Origin: Ditylenchus dipsaci
Taxonomy: Eukaryota > Nematoda > Chromadorea > Rhabditida > Anguinidae
DNA length: 64,000 nt
Assembly (NCBI GenBank): GCA_004194705.1
Contig: SADC01000900.1
Span: 186,001-250,000, forward strand
Direction: 5' to 3'
The position numbers were made by a program, and so were the translations under genes. Shown piece after piece: positions 55,003 through 64,000 of this stretch (position 1 is the stretch's first letter; every line of letters starts with the position of its first letter). The notes under the pieces are model-generated. The model made no database searches and was not told where the DNA came from. It worked only from the letters and a program-made list of their open reading frames with translations.

Positions 55003-55744
55003 AAATTCTGAATTCGTAGAAGTTTGAATATAAAATGTCCCTGGTAGTGAAACGGCTGGCAGTGAAACGGCTGGTAGTGAAACGTCCCGGTAGTGAAACG
55101 GCCCGGTAGTGAACTGTCCTGGTAGTGAAACGTCCTGCTCCCGATTTGAGGCAGAAAAAAGTAAATCTGCGGCGAAAAAGTATATTTGCGAGAGAAAAAA
55201 AGTATATTTGTGGCAAGAAAAAGTATATTTGCGGCAAAAAAAGTATTGCTCATTTTGAAGAGCTGTCTGTTACGTTTTCTTAGCTCCCATGAGCTCTACC
55301 GATTTCATTTTTTAGATTTTGAATTTTCACCCAAAAATCTTAAGATCGACCTAGATTTTTTCTGATTTTTGGGGGTATGAAAAATAAGCCCACACATGGT
55401 TTTAAAATAAGCCCACAGCAACCTTGCGCTGATGTTTTTGTTAGGTTACCAAGAGCCGGAGGATGGTTTATATATCGAACTCGTAATAAATTGCTTCGAT
55501 TGTATTCTTGTTTGAATTTCACTGGTAATTGTATTTTAAAATATTACCATCAGCGACGAGCATGCTCCTTTAAAGAGTAAAACGGCAAAAATATACGCAG
55601 TTCCTAAGTTACAGTTAACAAAGAAAAGTAAAATTTTTGCTCGTCATCAGAAGTAATCTTGGTGGATTAATTGTTATCGCCATGGACATGTTAGGAGTAG
55701 CAAATAATAGTCATCATTTGACGAGCCAGGTTAAATTGCACGTG

Positions 55745-55820
55745 CATAGCACTCTAAAGGAACTGAACTTTTGAGCTGAACATTGAGAGGCAAGACGTTA
55801 ACCACTACACTACCTAGACC
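55745..55820 (-). ncRNA. tRNA-like sequence (decayed tRNA or SINE head)
   Basis: On the minus strand: TAGTGTAGTGGTTA (box A type, 55799-55812), then TCTTGCCTCTCA, then AGTTCAGTTCC (box B type, 55759-55769). This order and spacing are those of a tRNA 5' region, and the CTCTCA resembles a Glu(CTC) anticodon loop. The stems do not pair well and no CCA-ready acceptor is formed, so it is a relic or SINE-type head rather than a working tRNA. Confidence 0.5.
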
Positions 55821-55940
55821 ACTACCGAAATCATTGTTATTTTGTTATTCATTGAAAAAGCGGCTAATTGAAGTAAAAAAGTTACAAAGTATTCTAAAAA
55901 AAATAAAACTGCAAAAAAAGAACAGCTCATTTTTTCCTTA

Positions 55941-56354
55941 TGGCCTTAACACAATTGTAAGTCTAAGTGTAAATGTAAGTGTAAATGTTTTTGGTATTGT
56001 GAACACCCCTTACATTAACACTTACATTCACATTTACACTTACATTTACCCCTTCACAATGCGAATGTAAATGTAAATGAAAATCGAATTCAAGTATTTT
56101 CAGAGAATAATAAAAGTGCTTTATTGATGATGATTAGTTCAATTCTAGTTATAAAAACTTGAAAAATTGGTAGTTGGGTTGAAAAACTGACTTTTGGAAA
56201 TAAAAGTCAGGGTAAGTCAAAAAATTTCATTTACATTTACATTCGTATTGTGAAGGCGTAAGTGTAAATGTAAGTGTGAATGTAAATGTTTTCGGTATTG
56301 TGAAGACACCTCACATTAACACTTACATTTACACTTACAATTGTGATAGAGCCA
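55941..56354. mobile_element. Harbinger-like MITE with GTAAGTGTAAAT repeats
   Basis: 414 bp flanked by TTA (55938-55940, 56355-56357). Termini TGGCCTTAACACAATTGTAA and the inverse of TTACAATTGTGATAGAGCCA. Subterminal regions consist of GTAAGTGTAAAT hexamer pairs, each followed by a GTATTGTGAA block. No coding sequence. Confidence 0.88.
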
Positions 56355-56404
56355 TTACATATTGCAAATTGTTTTACAGACAGTTTTTAATTGAAATTTT
56401 CTGC

Positions 56405-56689
56405 TTACAAGATATCTCCAACCTCTTTTTTCTCTACTTCTGACCTGTCCACCTCCATTTGCAAACTTCCAGCACTAGCAGCCGTTCTTTTTGAACTGCT
56501 ACTCAGCATTTTATTGACTTTTCTTTTAACGGTGCCCCCAAAAGAAACAATCAGCGCCTCTTTTTCGTCCTCTAATTCTATTCTCTCTTCTTTGGTGGGA
56601 TGGCGTGCCGACTGTGGTCTGCCGGATTTATTGAGGGTCAGCAAATGTTCATTTTCTTCTCTGTCGGTGTGGTCAAATGTCTTTCTCAT
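56405..56689 (-). CDS. Possible protein or alternative 3' exon, unidentified
   Basis: A 94-codon frame starting MRKTFDHTDREENEHLLTLN and continuing GRPQSARHPTKEERIELEDE, FGGTVKRKVNKMLSSSSKRT and EVEKKEVGDIL. It is charged, repeat-free, and less AT-rich than the surroundings, which favours real coding. It lies about 580 bp downstream of the Shaw channel stop on the same strand. It could be a small gene or an alternative C-terminal exon; no good acceptor precedes it and I recognise no domain. The opposite-strand frame (56391-56723) is its shadow. Confidence 0.4.
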   Translation of the reverse strand: MRKTFDHTDREENEHLLTLNKSGRPQSARHPTKEERIELEDEKEALIVSFGGTVKRKVNKMLSSSSKRTAASAGSLQMEVDRSEVEKKEVGDIL

Positions 56690-57049
56690 TTTGTCATTCT
56701 CATTTGCATTTGATTTTTTGTGAAGAAAGAGTAGGCTCTTCGACCAGCTGAGGAGGTGTCCGCCAAAGCACTTAGTCTAAAATGTAATTGTTCGTCTAGT
56801 ATTGGTATATTTAAGTTTACAAGGCAGTGGCCCTGATGGTACTTGTGCACTTGGGGCTCCTTTTTCGTTAACTCTATATAGTGTTTAGACGTCTCCTAAG
56901 TAATTCTTATACGCTAAAGACGATAAAAAAGTTGTTTACTATCAATTTCCGCACTAAAAAATTAGGTTTCAAAAAAGTTTTGGTTACCATAAGTTAACCA
57001 ATTGACTTGATTCCGCACTGTAAATTGTCCTATATTAGGGTATCCTACC

Positions 57050-57120
57050 GCATTTGGATCAATGGAGCTGGGCAAAAACAGTCTCTAATGCCTGTATTAT
57101 CAAGAGTTTCGCTCGGAAGT
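57050..57120 (+). repeat. Fragment of the double-hairpin repeat (5' part)
   Basis: GGAGCTGGGCAAAAACAGTC, TCTAATGC, CAAGAGTTTCGCTCGGAAG match the 5' region of the copy at 14330. Confidence 0.6.
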
Positions 57121-57267
57121 AAAAACAAATCTGGCAACCCTGCTTATGATATAATATCTATTAGTTTTCTTTGACTTAACTATTTTTACAAGAGAAACTC
57201 AGTGCCTTTTTCACACAAAGGGGGCGTTAGCGCCAAAGTTTCTTTCATTTTTATAATTATGAAAAAA

Positions 57268-60200
57268 TCACCTTCGCTTATCCAGCCTAGCCAATTGATG
57301 TGTTCTGGTCATTTTTTCAGAAGATAGATTGTCGTCATTTTTATTTTTCGCGCACCATCTCTCCTTTTCCAAGTTGATCTCAGTTTTTTGAAAGTCACTA
57401 TTTTCATTGCTCTTTAGCAAAGAACCATCTGCCCATCCGCTCAAAAAAGCTTTGTTGGTAGCAGCAGATAGATGAAGTGCTTGTATGGCTCCAGCGCCAG
57501 CAATGCAGGTAGCTGGAGCTGTTCTGCCTGCCAAACTGTTCAGCAAAAGAGTAGCTGTGGCTGATCTACCAGCAACATGTGGTGGTTGTTTGATCTCGTG
57601 CGGCAGCAATACTCTTCTTCGCTTTTTAGGAAGCTTGGAACGGGCTTGAGAGTGCGAGTAGAACACTGCAACAATAGATATTTAGATTAGATACATTTGT
57701 TTACTTTTTTAAATTCTTACTCGCAAAATTGGAAACAATCACTGGTACCTTGATCATAAAAAGTTTTTTAATTTCTAAATATATTTCAGACTAACAGGCA
57801 AAGCGATGGTTAGCACACCCATTAGAGCACAAAAGGAGCCAACAATCATGCCCAAATTTGTCTTTGGCACCTTAATTATCATATTTTTGTATGAAAAATT
57901 CGATTAAAAAGCAGAAGTCTTACAGAATCTCCATAACCAATGGTGGAAATAGTTATCAAAGCCCTGGGAACAGTTCATTTTACTAATTCACTTTTTTCAA
58001 ACATTTATACAAGATTAAACCCACCACCAAAGTCCTACTGAAATAGACTCAAACTGATTGTTTGGATTGTTCTCCACCCTTTCAGCATAATATACTAAGG
58101 AAGCAAAGAGTACCATGCCTAACAGCACGAAAAATACAAGAAGAAGAAGTTCCTCAAAAATTTATTTACAGTCGAGTCACTCATTAACATACACCCCAAA
58201 GGTGCGACACTTTTCTAACCCGGTTTTTAAATTTTGGTCAGTTCTGTTTTGACAGTCAGATCCCAAATACTGCAAGGATTCCGATTTCGCTGATACTTTA
58301 TGCAAAATAAGATGACCTTCGCATTTAAAACGCAAAACTGTCTTTAACATCAGGGCTCCGAATCGTCCTTTTAAAAAAGATTTGTCCCTTTTTTGGCACC
58401 CCAAATCTTTTTTTATTTTTGAAAATTTAGTCAAAATCTTTTTTTTTCGCTTCAAAATGGCAACAAGCACTGGATAAAATGACCCTTTTACTTCAAAACT
58501 AGTCAAAATGTCGTTTTTTTTACCCAAATGTCCTTTTTTTGAAATTTTTCATTCGGAGCCCTGTTTAATGCAGTATAGGTTAAAGAGAGTTTTGCGTTTT
58601 GAATGCTAAGTTCATATTATTTTGCAAAAACGATCGGCAAAATCGGAATGTCAAAAGCTAACGGGCAAAAATTTTGAAAAGGGGTTAAAAATGGTCTCAC
58701 CCTAGGCGGGAACGAACTTTTGGGGTGTGTGTTAATGAGAGGCTCGTCTGTAATAGATTAAATGGCTGTAGAAACTTCCGTAACAAGACAATTTCGTAAG
58801 AGCGAAGTTTCGTAAGAAACTTTTTCGTAACAGCGAATTTTCGTAACGAATTTCTTTCGTAAGAGAAAATAATTGAAATTTTTTTCACTTTTAATCAATT
58901 TTTCTAATTCAGGATTTGATCTGATTCATTTGTTTTGGCCTTTCTGTCACTGTTTGACACTTCGAACAGTTAATTATATGACTATTAACTGTATGAGCAC
59001 AAAAGTTGGTAAGCATATGTCATATGACTGAAAATTTCGATAATTAGTTGACCCCCAGATTTTTCATCCATTAGGAGACCAGCAGAAACACCCAAAAGAA
59101 TGGTGAAAAACTCCGAGCTAGAATTAATATATTATATACTACAGATAGCTGATTGCCATTAGTGGCATGTATGGTGCAGTAGGTAAGTTGATGGGATGAA
59201 GTTTTTTCACCAGTGGTTCGATTCCACCCTCTGACTGTTTCATTTTTTTCTTGACTATTTTGGTAAAAACATCACAGAAGCTATAAGAAACATCAAAGGA
59301 GGATCAAAAAGCAAAAAAAGCAACTTAACATATCACTAATGTTACTGAAAACCGCGTTACGAAAAAGCTTGTTACGAAAATTCGCTGTTACGAAAAAGTT
59401 TCTTACGAAAATTCGCTCTTACGAAAAAGTTTCTTACGAAAATTCGCTTTTACGAAAATTCGCTCTTACGAAATGGTCTTCTTACGTAAGTTCCTACAGC
59501 CGATTAAATTGTGAAAAATTCCTCACCCTAGCCGAAGCTTTAAAAGTTTGCACTAGAATTTTAAGTCCAGATGAGTGCTGGGTCAGTTTAAAGAGACGTA
59601 GAATGCGCACTATGTTGAAGAACTTGAAAAATATCATTGTGGAAATGAATTTATTGTAAATAAAAATATGTTACTTCTATGGTGTCCCTATGACTGTTTC
59701 CCAGCGTCCACTCCAACAACCAGTCAATGTAGAAGGATATAGTAGCTACAAAGTCTACTACGTTGTGAGGAGAGCGCACAAACTTGTCCGCATTCGGCGA
59801 ACACACAAGTCTTATTAACAACTCAAAGGTGAACCAGATGTTGCACATCAATTCTACGTAGAAGAATTGAGGGTGTGCTCTAAAAAATATATTTGAAAAA
59901 GAAAATCTTAAGAATTTTTTAAAATTTTTTTTCATTCAATTTTTTTCATGCGGTCTAAAGCACCTCCTGAGATTATTTTCCCTACACCGTTTTCGACTTT
60001 TGGACGCTGTTTTTAATCTACAATTTCTTTTCGAAAAAATTCAAAGGGAAAAGATTTTAAGCCCGTTTATACCAATCTTGGATGGATAAATCTTATATCT
60101 GCCTTGTTCTGGATGAAAAGTGCTTTGTTTTCGGCTGAAAAGTGCCTTGTTTTTTCTTTTAGTCACAGCAGCATGTATACTTGCCATTTTTTCAAAGTGA

Positions 60201-60861
60201 TGACATCATCGCGTAGCCCTGCTCTTCTGGTTTCTAACAGCGTATTGTTTGTTGCAACATCTTAGCAAAAACGTGCAGAGACGCTTCGAAATATGAAGCA
60301 ATTCGGAAAAATGATTTGATTCAAACTTTCACCTTTTTGTGTTGAATTTTAAAAAGATGTTGAAACAAACAATACGACGTTAGAATTAGATGAGGAGGGC
60401 TACGTGATGATGTTATCACTTTTGAAAAATTGCCACTATACTTGCTGCTGTGACTAAAAGAAAAAAACAAGGCACTTTTCAGCCAAAAACAAGGCAATTT
60501 TCATCCAGAACAAGGCACATTTAATTTTCGTCCACCTTGGATACGTCCCTGGCCCAAGCTGTATTTACGGTAAGTTAATAAAATGACTTATTTTTTACCT
60601 AGTAGCATGTTTCTGCACCGCAATAGTAGGTTCTGTAGCTTGTTGTTTACAATTGACAGCACATTCTTCAACTTCAATTTGCCTTGAAGACTTGCCTTCA
60701 ACGTTTGTTTGGACAAATACAGGTAAAGAGTCGGTGTCGGCCAATTGATTTTGATGTGATTCACCGATAGATATGTCTGGCACACGCATGTGTGGATGAG
60801 TTTTAAGCATAAAACACAGAATCGACAGAAACACGAAGAATATGGAGATCACGGATATTCC
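57268..60861 (-). CDS. Shaw-type (Kv3 / EGL-36-like) voltage-gated K+ channel, 3' eight exons
   Basis: Exons in transcript order: 60861-60599, 59879-59675, 59622-59527, 58152-58025, 57963-57924, 57870-57796, 57748-57721, 57665-57268; phases join exactly to 410 residues plus TGA. Numbering from the first residue seen: S1 with [20 protein letters not shown] (9-28); a long S1-S2 loop; S2 [20 protein letters not shown] (93-112); S3 [18 protein letters not shown]4 [20 protein letters not shown] (160-179), with the reduced charge count of Shaw; S5 [20 protein letters not shown]; filter TIGYGD (238-243); S6 ending in the PVP hinge (269-271); [20 protein letters not shown] after it. The filter has I where most Kv channels have V. 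The tail (about 130 residues) is not conserved. The T1 tetramerisation domain is missing; its exons must lie above 60861, probably beyond the window. Expected to form delayed-rectifier tetramers in nerve and muscle membranes. Confidence 0.95.
58169..58750. mobile_element. Tigger-like foldback element, family F copy 3, in a channel intron
   Basis: TA flanks; ends CAGTCGAGTCACTCATTAAC and the inverse of GTTAATGAGAGGCTCGTCTG. Arms share GGTGCGACACTTTTCTAACC, TTTTGACAGTCAG and AAGGATTCCGATTTCGC with 33954 and 43316. Its end is only about 16 bp from the S5 exon acceptor. The minus frame 58177-58527 is a by-product. Confidence 0.82.
58757..59502. mobile_element. TTACGAAA-repeat foldback element in a channel intron
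   Basis: Ends GGCTGTAGAAACTTCCGTAA and the inverse of TTACGTAAGTTCCTACAGCC. Both arms contain 5-8 units of CTTACGAAAATTCGCT. The spacer carries a tRNA-like sequence (59163-59232). The plus frame starting at 59339 begins in this repeat and runs antisense to the S4 exon; it is not a gene. Confidence 0.78.
59163..59232 (+). ncRNA. tRNA-like sequence with box A and box B
   Basis: TGGTGCAGTAGG at 59172-59183 (box A type) and a perfect GGTTCGATTCC at 59215-59225, with a T-arm of GTGG paired with CCAC. The acceptor strands do not pair, so it is more likely a SINE head or decayed tRNA than a functional gene. It sits between the two arms of the TTACGAAA element. Confidence 0.5.
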
Positions 60862-60919
60862 CTGAGATTTAATTTTTTAAGGTTATGGCAAAAACTAAAT
60901 CCCTAACTCCACAAGGGTC

Positions 60920-61168
60920 TAGTAAACAATACGTTTCCATTTTTCGCCTTGATCTTCCCTGTTGTTTTTTTATTGAAAAACAGCTTGGTCCTCCCTGTCC
61001 ATTATGGTTATGTTAATATGGTGATTATAGTAATCATGGGGATTATTGTTAACATGATCACCTTAATCATGATTAGCATCAAAGCAACAGGGGGACCAAG
61101 CTGTTTTCAATAAAAAAAACGACAGGGTGACCAATGCGAAAGAGGGAAACGTATTGTTTACTAGAGCC
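60920..61168. mobile_element. Inverted-repeat MITE upstream of the S1 exon
   Basis: Ends GTCTAGTAAACAATACGTTT and its inverse (AAACGTATTGTTTACTAGAG). Second layer of arms: CTTGGTCCTCCCTG / CAGGGGGACCAAG. Innermost: TTAATATGGTGATTATAGTA against AATCATGATTA-type sequence. Confidence 0.8.
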
Positions 61169-61333
61169 GATTAAATTTTTTTAAGGTTATGGAAAAAACT
61201 AACTCTTTGTTACCAGAAAAAGCCCTACCTAAATACGCCGGTAATTTTTTTTATTGAATTTAGCAATTAAACTAATAATGAATCAGCAGTCACAAAAATA
61301 TGTTTTAACAAAATTATTTTTGTGTTTCTTTAA

Positions 61334-62409
61334 CACTTAAATGGCTGACCATTTATGAGCACTCAGATTTTTCAGTTCTTCGCTTAACTTTTTTTTTATG
61401 AAGTTTGTTCATTTTCGTTTGATTTGTATATGATTTTAAAAAATATATTTTTACATAATGGGGTTATCATTGTTTTAAGTATTCATGTTACCTAAATGTA
61501 AAGAAAGACCTCCTATGTACCATTTCTTAAGAAACTTGACTCACCAAGACCCCAAACCCATCGTACTTACATGCTAATTTTAATGCGGAAAAGACGAAAA
61601 TCATGTTATTTCTGCCGCAGAAAACCCTTCATTTGGCAGATGGTCGTGAATTTGAATATGTATCGTCAAAACAAATATTCAGTTCGAAAAAGATATGTCT
61701 TGAAGCGAAAATAACATGATTTTCGTGTTTTCACATAAAAATTGTCCTATAAGTATGGTTGGTTTGGGTCTTGGTCAGACAAATATCATGGGTACCTAAA
61801 AACAATGATAACTCTATAACGTAAAAAATAGATTTTTCACCAAATTATGAAAAATACACCACCATTAACAAAAACTGGTCATACGAGCTATGACCTGAAC
61901 AAAATTCACAGAAAAAAGTTTTTAAACTCAAGCGAAGAAGTAAAAAATCTAGGTACTTAAAAACGGGTGGTATTTAGTTTTGCACCCTAATTACTGAAAA
62001 ATGCCCCCTAATTCGCTAAAAAATGTCCCCTAATAAGAAACAGATTTTTTTCTTAATTTTTGCGTTTATTTTCTAAACTTTTTTCAATGATTGTGTAGTC
62101 CAAGATCTCAACTTTCTAACGAGCCATCAAACTCTATTGAATAATTACATAAATAGAGATATTAGGAAGTTTGAATGAAGTAACTTTTGTTTTTGTTTTA
62201 GTTTTTAAATTTTTACATTCTTCAAATCATTCAGTAGAGTTTGATAGCTTGTTATAAAGCTGAGATCTTGGGCTACACGATAGTGAAAAAAAGTTTAAAA
62301 AAATAAACAAAACATTCAAGAAAAAATTCAATTTCAAATGAGCGGGCATTTTTTAGCAATGATGGGGCAAAATCATATATTACTTTATAAATGGTCAGCC
62401 ATTTAAGTG
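61334..62409. mobile_element. TTAA-flanked element with two internal foldbacks
   Basis: TTAA at 61330-61333 and 62410-62413; ends CACTTAAATGGCTGACCATT and its inverse. Inside are two hairpins: about 61455-61815 (ATAATGGGGTTATCATTGTT / AACAATGATAACTC, with AAAATCATGTTATTT mirrored near the loop) and 62041-62335 (CCAAGATCTCAACTTTCTAA / inverse). No coding frame. Confidence 0.78.
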
Positions 62410-62829
62410 TTAAAAAATGACCAGCAGAGACTAAATATATTTAATATTCATTTTTCAAATTCCTTCATATTCATTCATATTTTAATGACAACTCACTGGG
62501 TTGAAAACAAAACTTGTGCAGAATTAAAAGTTGAATTATAAAAATCGTCATCGGAAAAGCAAATGTTTTACGAACCTTTAACTTTTAGCTAATATGTGTT
62601 TGTATTTCTGACAAGCGTGACTACTTAATTTCAAGCAAAAAGGGTAAAAGTCAAAGCAACTCTATCTACTACAAACAAAACTAACTTTATTAACAAATAT
62701 TATGATTGACAACAACTATAACAATATATGGGTGTAAGCTCAGGTGGATCAGTGGCTACAACATTTAATAGTTAACGAAAAAAACAAACCCGTCTGAAAA
62801 ATTAATAATAATTTTAATTTTTTGATATT

Positions 62830-63086
62830 TTAAATTATATCAAAACTATTATTGTTGTTGGCCTCCCTGGATTGATCAGACATAAGCCTTTCCTCCAAAG
62901 CTATATTGGCTGAAGTATTTGTGTTGGTCAAGCTGTTTTTTCTCCGATTCTTTGAAATTACAGCTTGAGCTGCGGCTGAGAGAACACTTCCACTGCTAGA
63001 GTTTCTCTGGGCAAAAAAGGGACCGGGAGATGAGGTAGAATTATTGACTTCATTATTGTTAGATTGACCAGGGAGATGGGCCTGAA
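62830..63086 (-). CDS. Terminal exon of an unidentified gene
   Basis: A good acceptor (AAATTTCAG on the minus strand) precedes 63086; the frame then runs about 85 codons to TAA: AHLPGQSNNNEVNNSTSSPG, FFAQRNSSSGSVLSAAAQAV, SKNRRKNSLTNTNTSANIAL, ending NNNNSFDII. Low-complexity N/S-rich with a basic RRKNS site that would suit a kinase. It shares the strand of the Shaw gene but ends in a stop, so it is either the last exon of a gene further upstream or an alternative terminal exon. The 3' end DII would fit a PDZ ligand, an inference only. Confidence 0.55.
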
Positions 63087-63439
63087 ATTTCGTACAAAAA
63101 CAGTGATTTGGTATGTGACAAAGTTGCAATTTTACGAACTAACAATTAAAATATTAAAACAAAACAAAAAATTTTTAATGTATTCTGATCTTTTAAGGAG
63201 AGGATTTTTGGAATAGATTGTAAATAATTGATAAAAGGAATAATATGTAAATGTATCCGTTGAAAAAGATTGAACACGCTACTGGAATACACCCCCTTCC
63301 AATAATTTTTGGAGGGTACCTAAAACCATCATTTTTGAATTAAAAAAATAGCTATGATTAGTAATGGCCAGACCCTGAGCTTAAGCCTAAATTATTGGGG
63401 AGGAGGTATATACTAACGGGTGGAACATAAGTTCTGCAT

Positions 63440-63905
63440 GGATTTTCAAAGTGATGAAAACGCTTGTCAACTTTCAAATATCGAATTTCAAATTTCACTT
63501 TCAAATACCGAATTTCATATTGTATTTTAAGCATCATGAAAACATCTTATCAACATCATGTAGCGCAGCTCAAGAACTACAAAAACAAATCAACCAATCA
63601 ACCAACCGATCAAAATCAGAGTACTAAGACATGACCTTTTGGAAAAAATAAATCGCTTCAAAAAATGGCCAAAATCCAAGTTTTCCCAATTTTCACGGAT
63701 TTTGGCCATTTTTTGAAGCAATTTATTTTTTCCAAAAGGCCATGTATTAGCACTCGGATATTGAAAAATCATTCAGTAACATTAGTTTTGTAGTTCTTGA
63801 GCTGCGCTACATGATGATGATAAGATGTTTTCGTGATGCTTAAAATTCAATATGAAATTTGATCTCTGGAAGTGATGAAAACGCTTGTCAACTTCCTAAA
63901 ATAAC
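63440..63905. mobile_element. Foldback element with TGTAGCGCAGCTCAAGAAC module
   Basis: Arms from about 63440 (GTGATGAAAACGCTTGTCAA) to their inverse-related copies near 63900; shared CATGTAGCGCAGCTCAAGAA (63558) and the inverse at about 63800; central hairpin with AAAATGGCCAAAATCC mirrored. The sequence after 63930 (ending AATGGCTACGAAATG) looks like the outer right arm of the same kind of element, cut by the window edge. Confidence 0.7.
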
Positions 63906-64000
63906 CTCACAAGTGTTTGGAGCTGAATGGTGACTTATCTAAAATAATAAAGCTCAGTTCAATATGCCATTTGAAAGAGAAGATGAATGGCTACGAAATG

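Larger units (their letters stand above)
54441..55245. mobile_element. CGTTTCACTACC inverted-repeat element with a captured exon
   Basis: Left end GCGCGACGTTTTACTACCAG; the right end (to 55141) is its inverse in a longer form, with five GGTAGTGAAACG units. Beyond it, TATATTTGCGGCAAAAAAAG units (55145-55245) pair with 53085-53145, so the element sits inside, or beside, the right arm of the larger palindrome. A C-run MITE is nested at 54763-55002. Confidence 0.7.

Noticed and set aside
55965..56345. GTAAGTGTAAAT repeats as telomere-like sequence
   Set aside because: The unit is not the nematode TTAGGC telomere repeat, and it lies inside a MITE with clear TTA target sites.
59339..59659. Plus-strand frame ending [17 protein letters not shown]
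   Set aside because: It first looked like a captured exon but is antisense to the S4 exon of the Shaw channel (59622-59527), and its start is TTACGAAA repeat.

Overview
The window looks like a piece of a repeat-saturated, AT-rich nematode nuclear genome. The nematode call rests on a split gene on the + strand for a serpentine chemoreceptor of the Srh/Str type, a superfamily known only from nematodes. Very short introns with TTTCAG or TTTTTAG acceptors and a Shaw-type (Kv3, EGL-36-like) potassium channel gene on the - strand agree with it. There are no bacterial operons, no rRNA and no CRISPR array. Most of the roughly 100 open frames longer than 60 codons are by-products of palindromic repeats.

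Genes. (1) 9006-15813 (+): Srh-like 7TM receptor, five exons, introns full of repeats. (2) 21684-30124 (+): an unrecognised secreted, cysteine-rich protein, seven exons including pieces of 47, 65, 31, 60 and 16 nt. It has a signal-peptide-like N terminus and a hydrophobic GPI-type C terminus; its first intron (6.5 kb) contains a 5-kb hAT-like element. (3) 57268-60861 (-): the 3' eight exons of a Shaw channel covering S1 to the C terminus; the T1 exons were not found. (4) 62830-63086 (-): last exon of an unidentified gene. (5) 56405-56689 (-): a 94-codon frame that may be coding. The exon phases of genes 1-3 join exactly, except for three single-base gaps (two in gene 2, one in gene 1), all at short runs of one base.

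Repeats. Almost everything else is non-autonomous DNA transposon sequence, mostly long foldback elements, often nested. Target duplications readable in the sequence assign several: hAT-like (8 bp) at 9460, 18007, 22260 and 43384; Merlin (8 bp, with a transposase fragment) at 3122, and a likely relative at 18950; Harbinger-like (TTA) at 16930 and 55941; Tigger/pogo-like (TA, CAGTC termini) at 5539, 33954, 43316, 44217 and 58169; TTAA-flanked (piggyBac-like) at 7881, 12435, 12890 and 61334; a CCGTATT-TA family at 24035, 35167 and 37902; and a CAGGGTG family at 2313, 4336, 13806 and 30516. A hairpin-rich repeat without an obvious class occurs in at least eight pieces.

The most unusual objects are: the 5,031-bp hAT-like element that carries intron-containing gene fragments, including a three-exon frame with no break; the dispersed double-hairpin repeat; the nested giant palindromes at 5790-6961 and 53085-54440; and a 93-nt intron in gene 2 whose removal or retention would switch between an anchored and a truncated protein. 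All family assignments were made by reading the sequence; no database search was possible.
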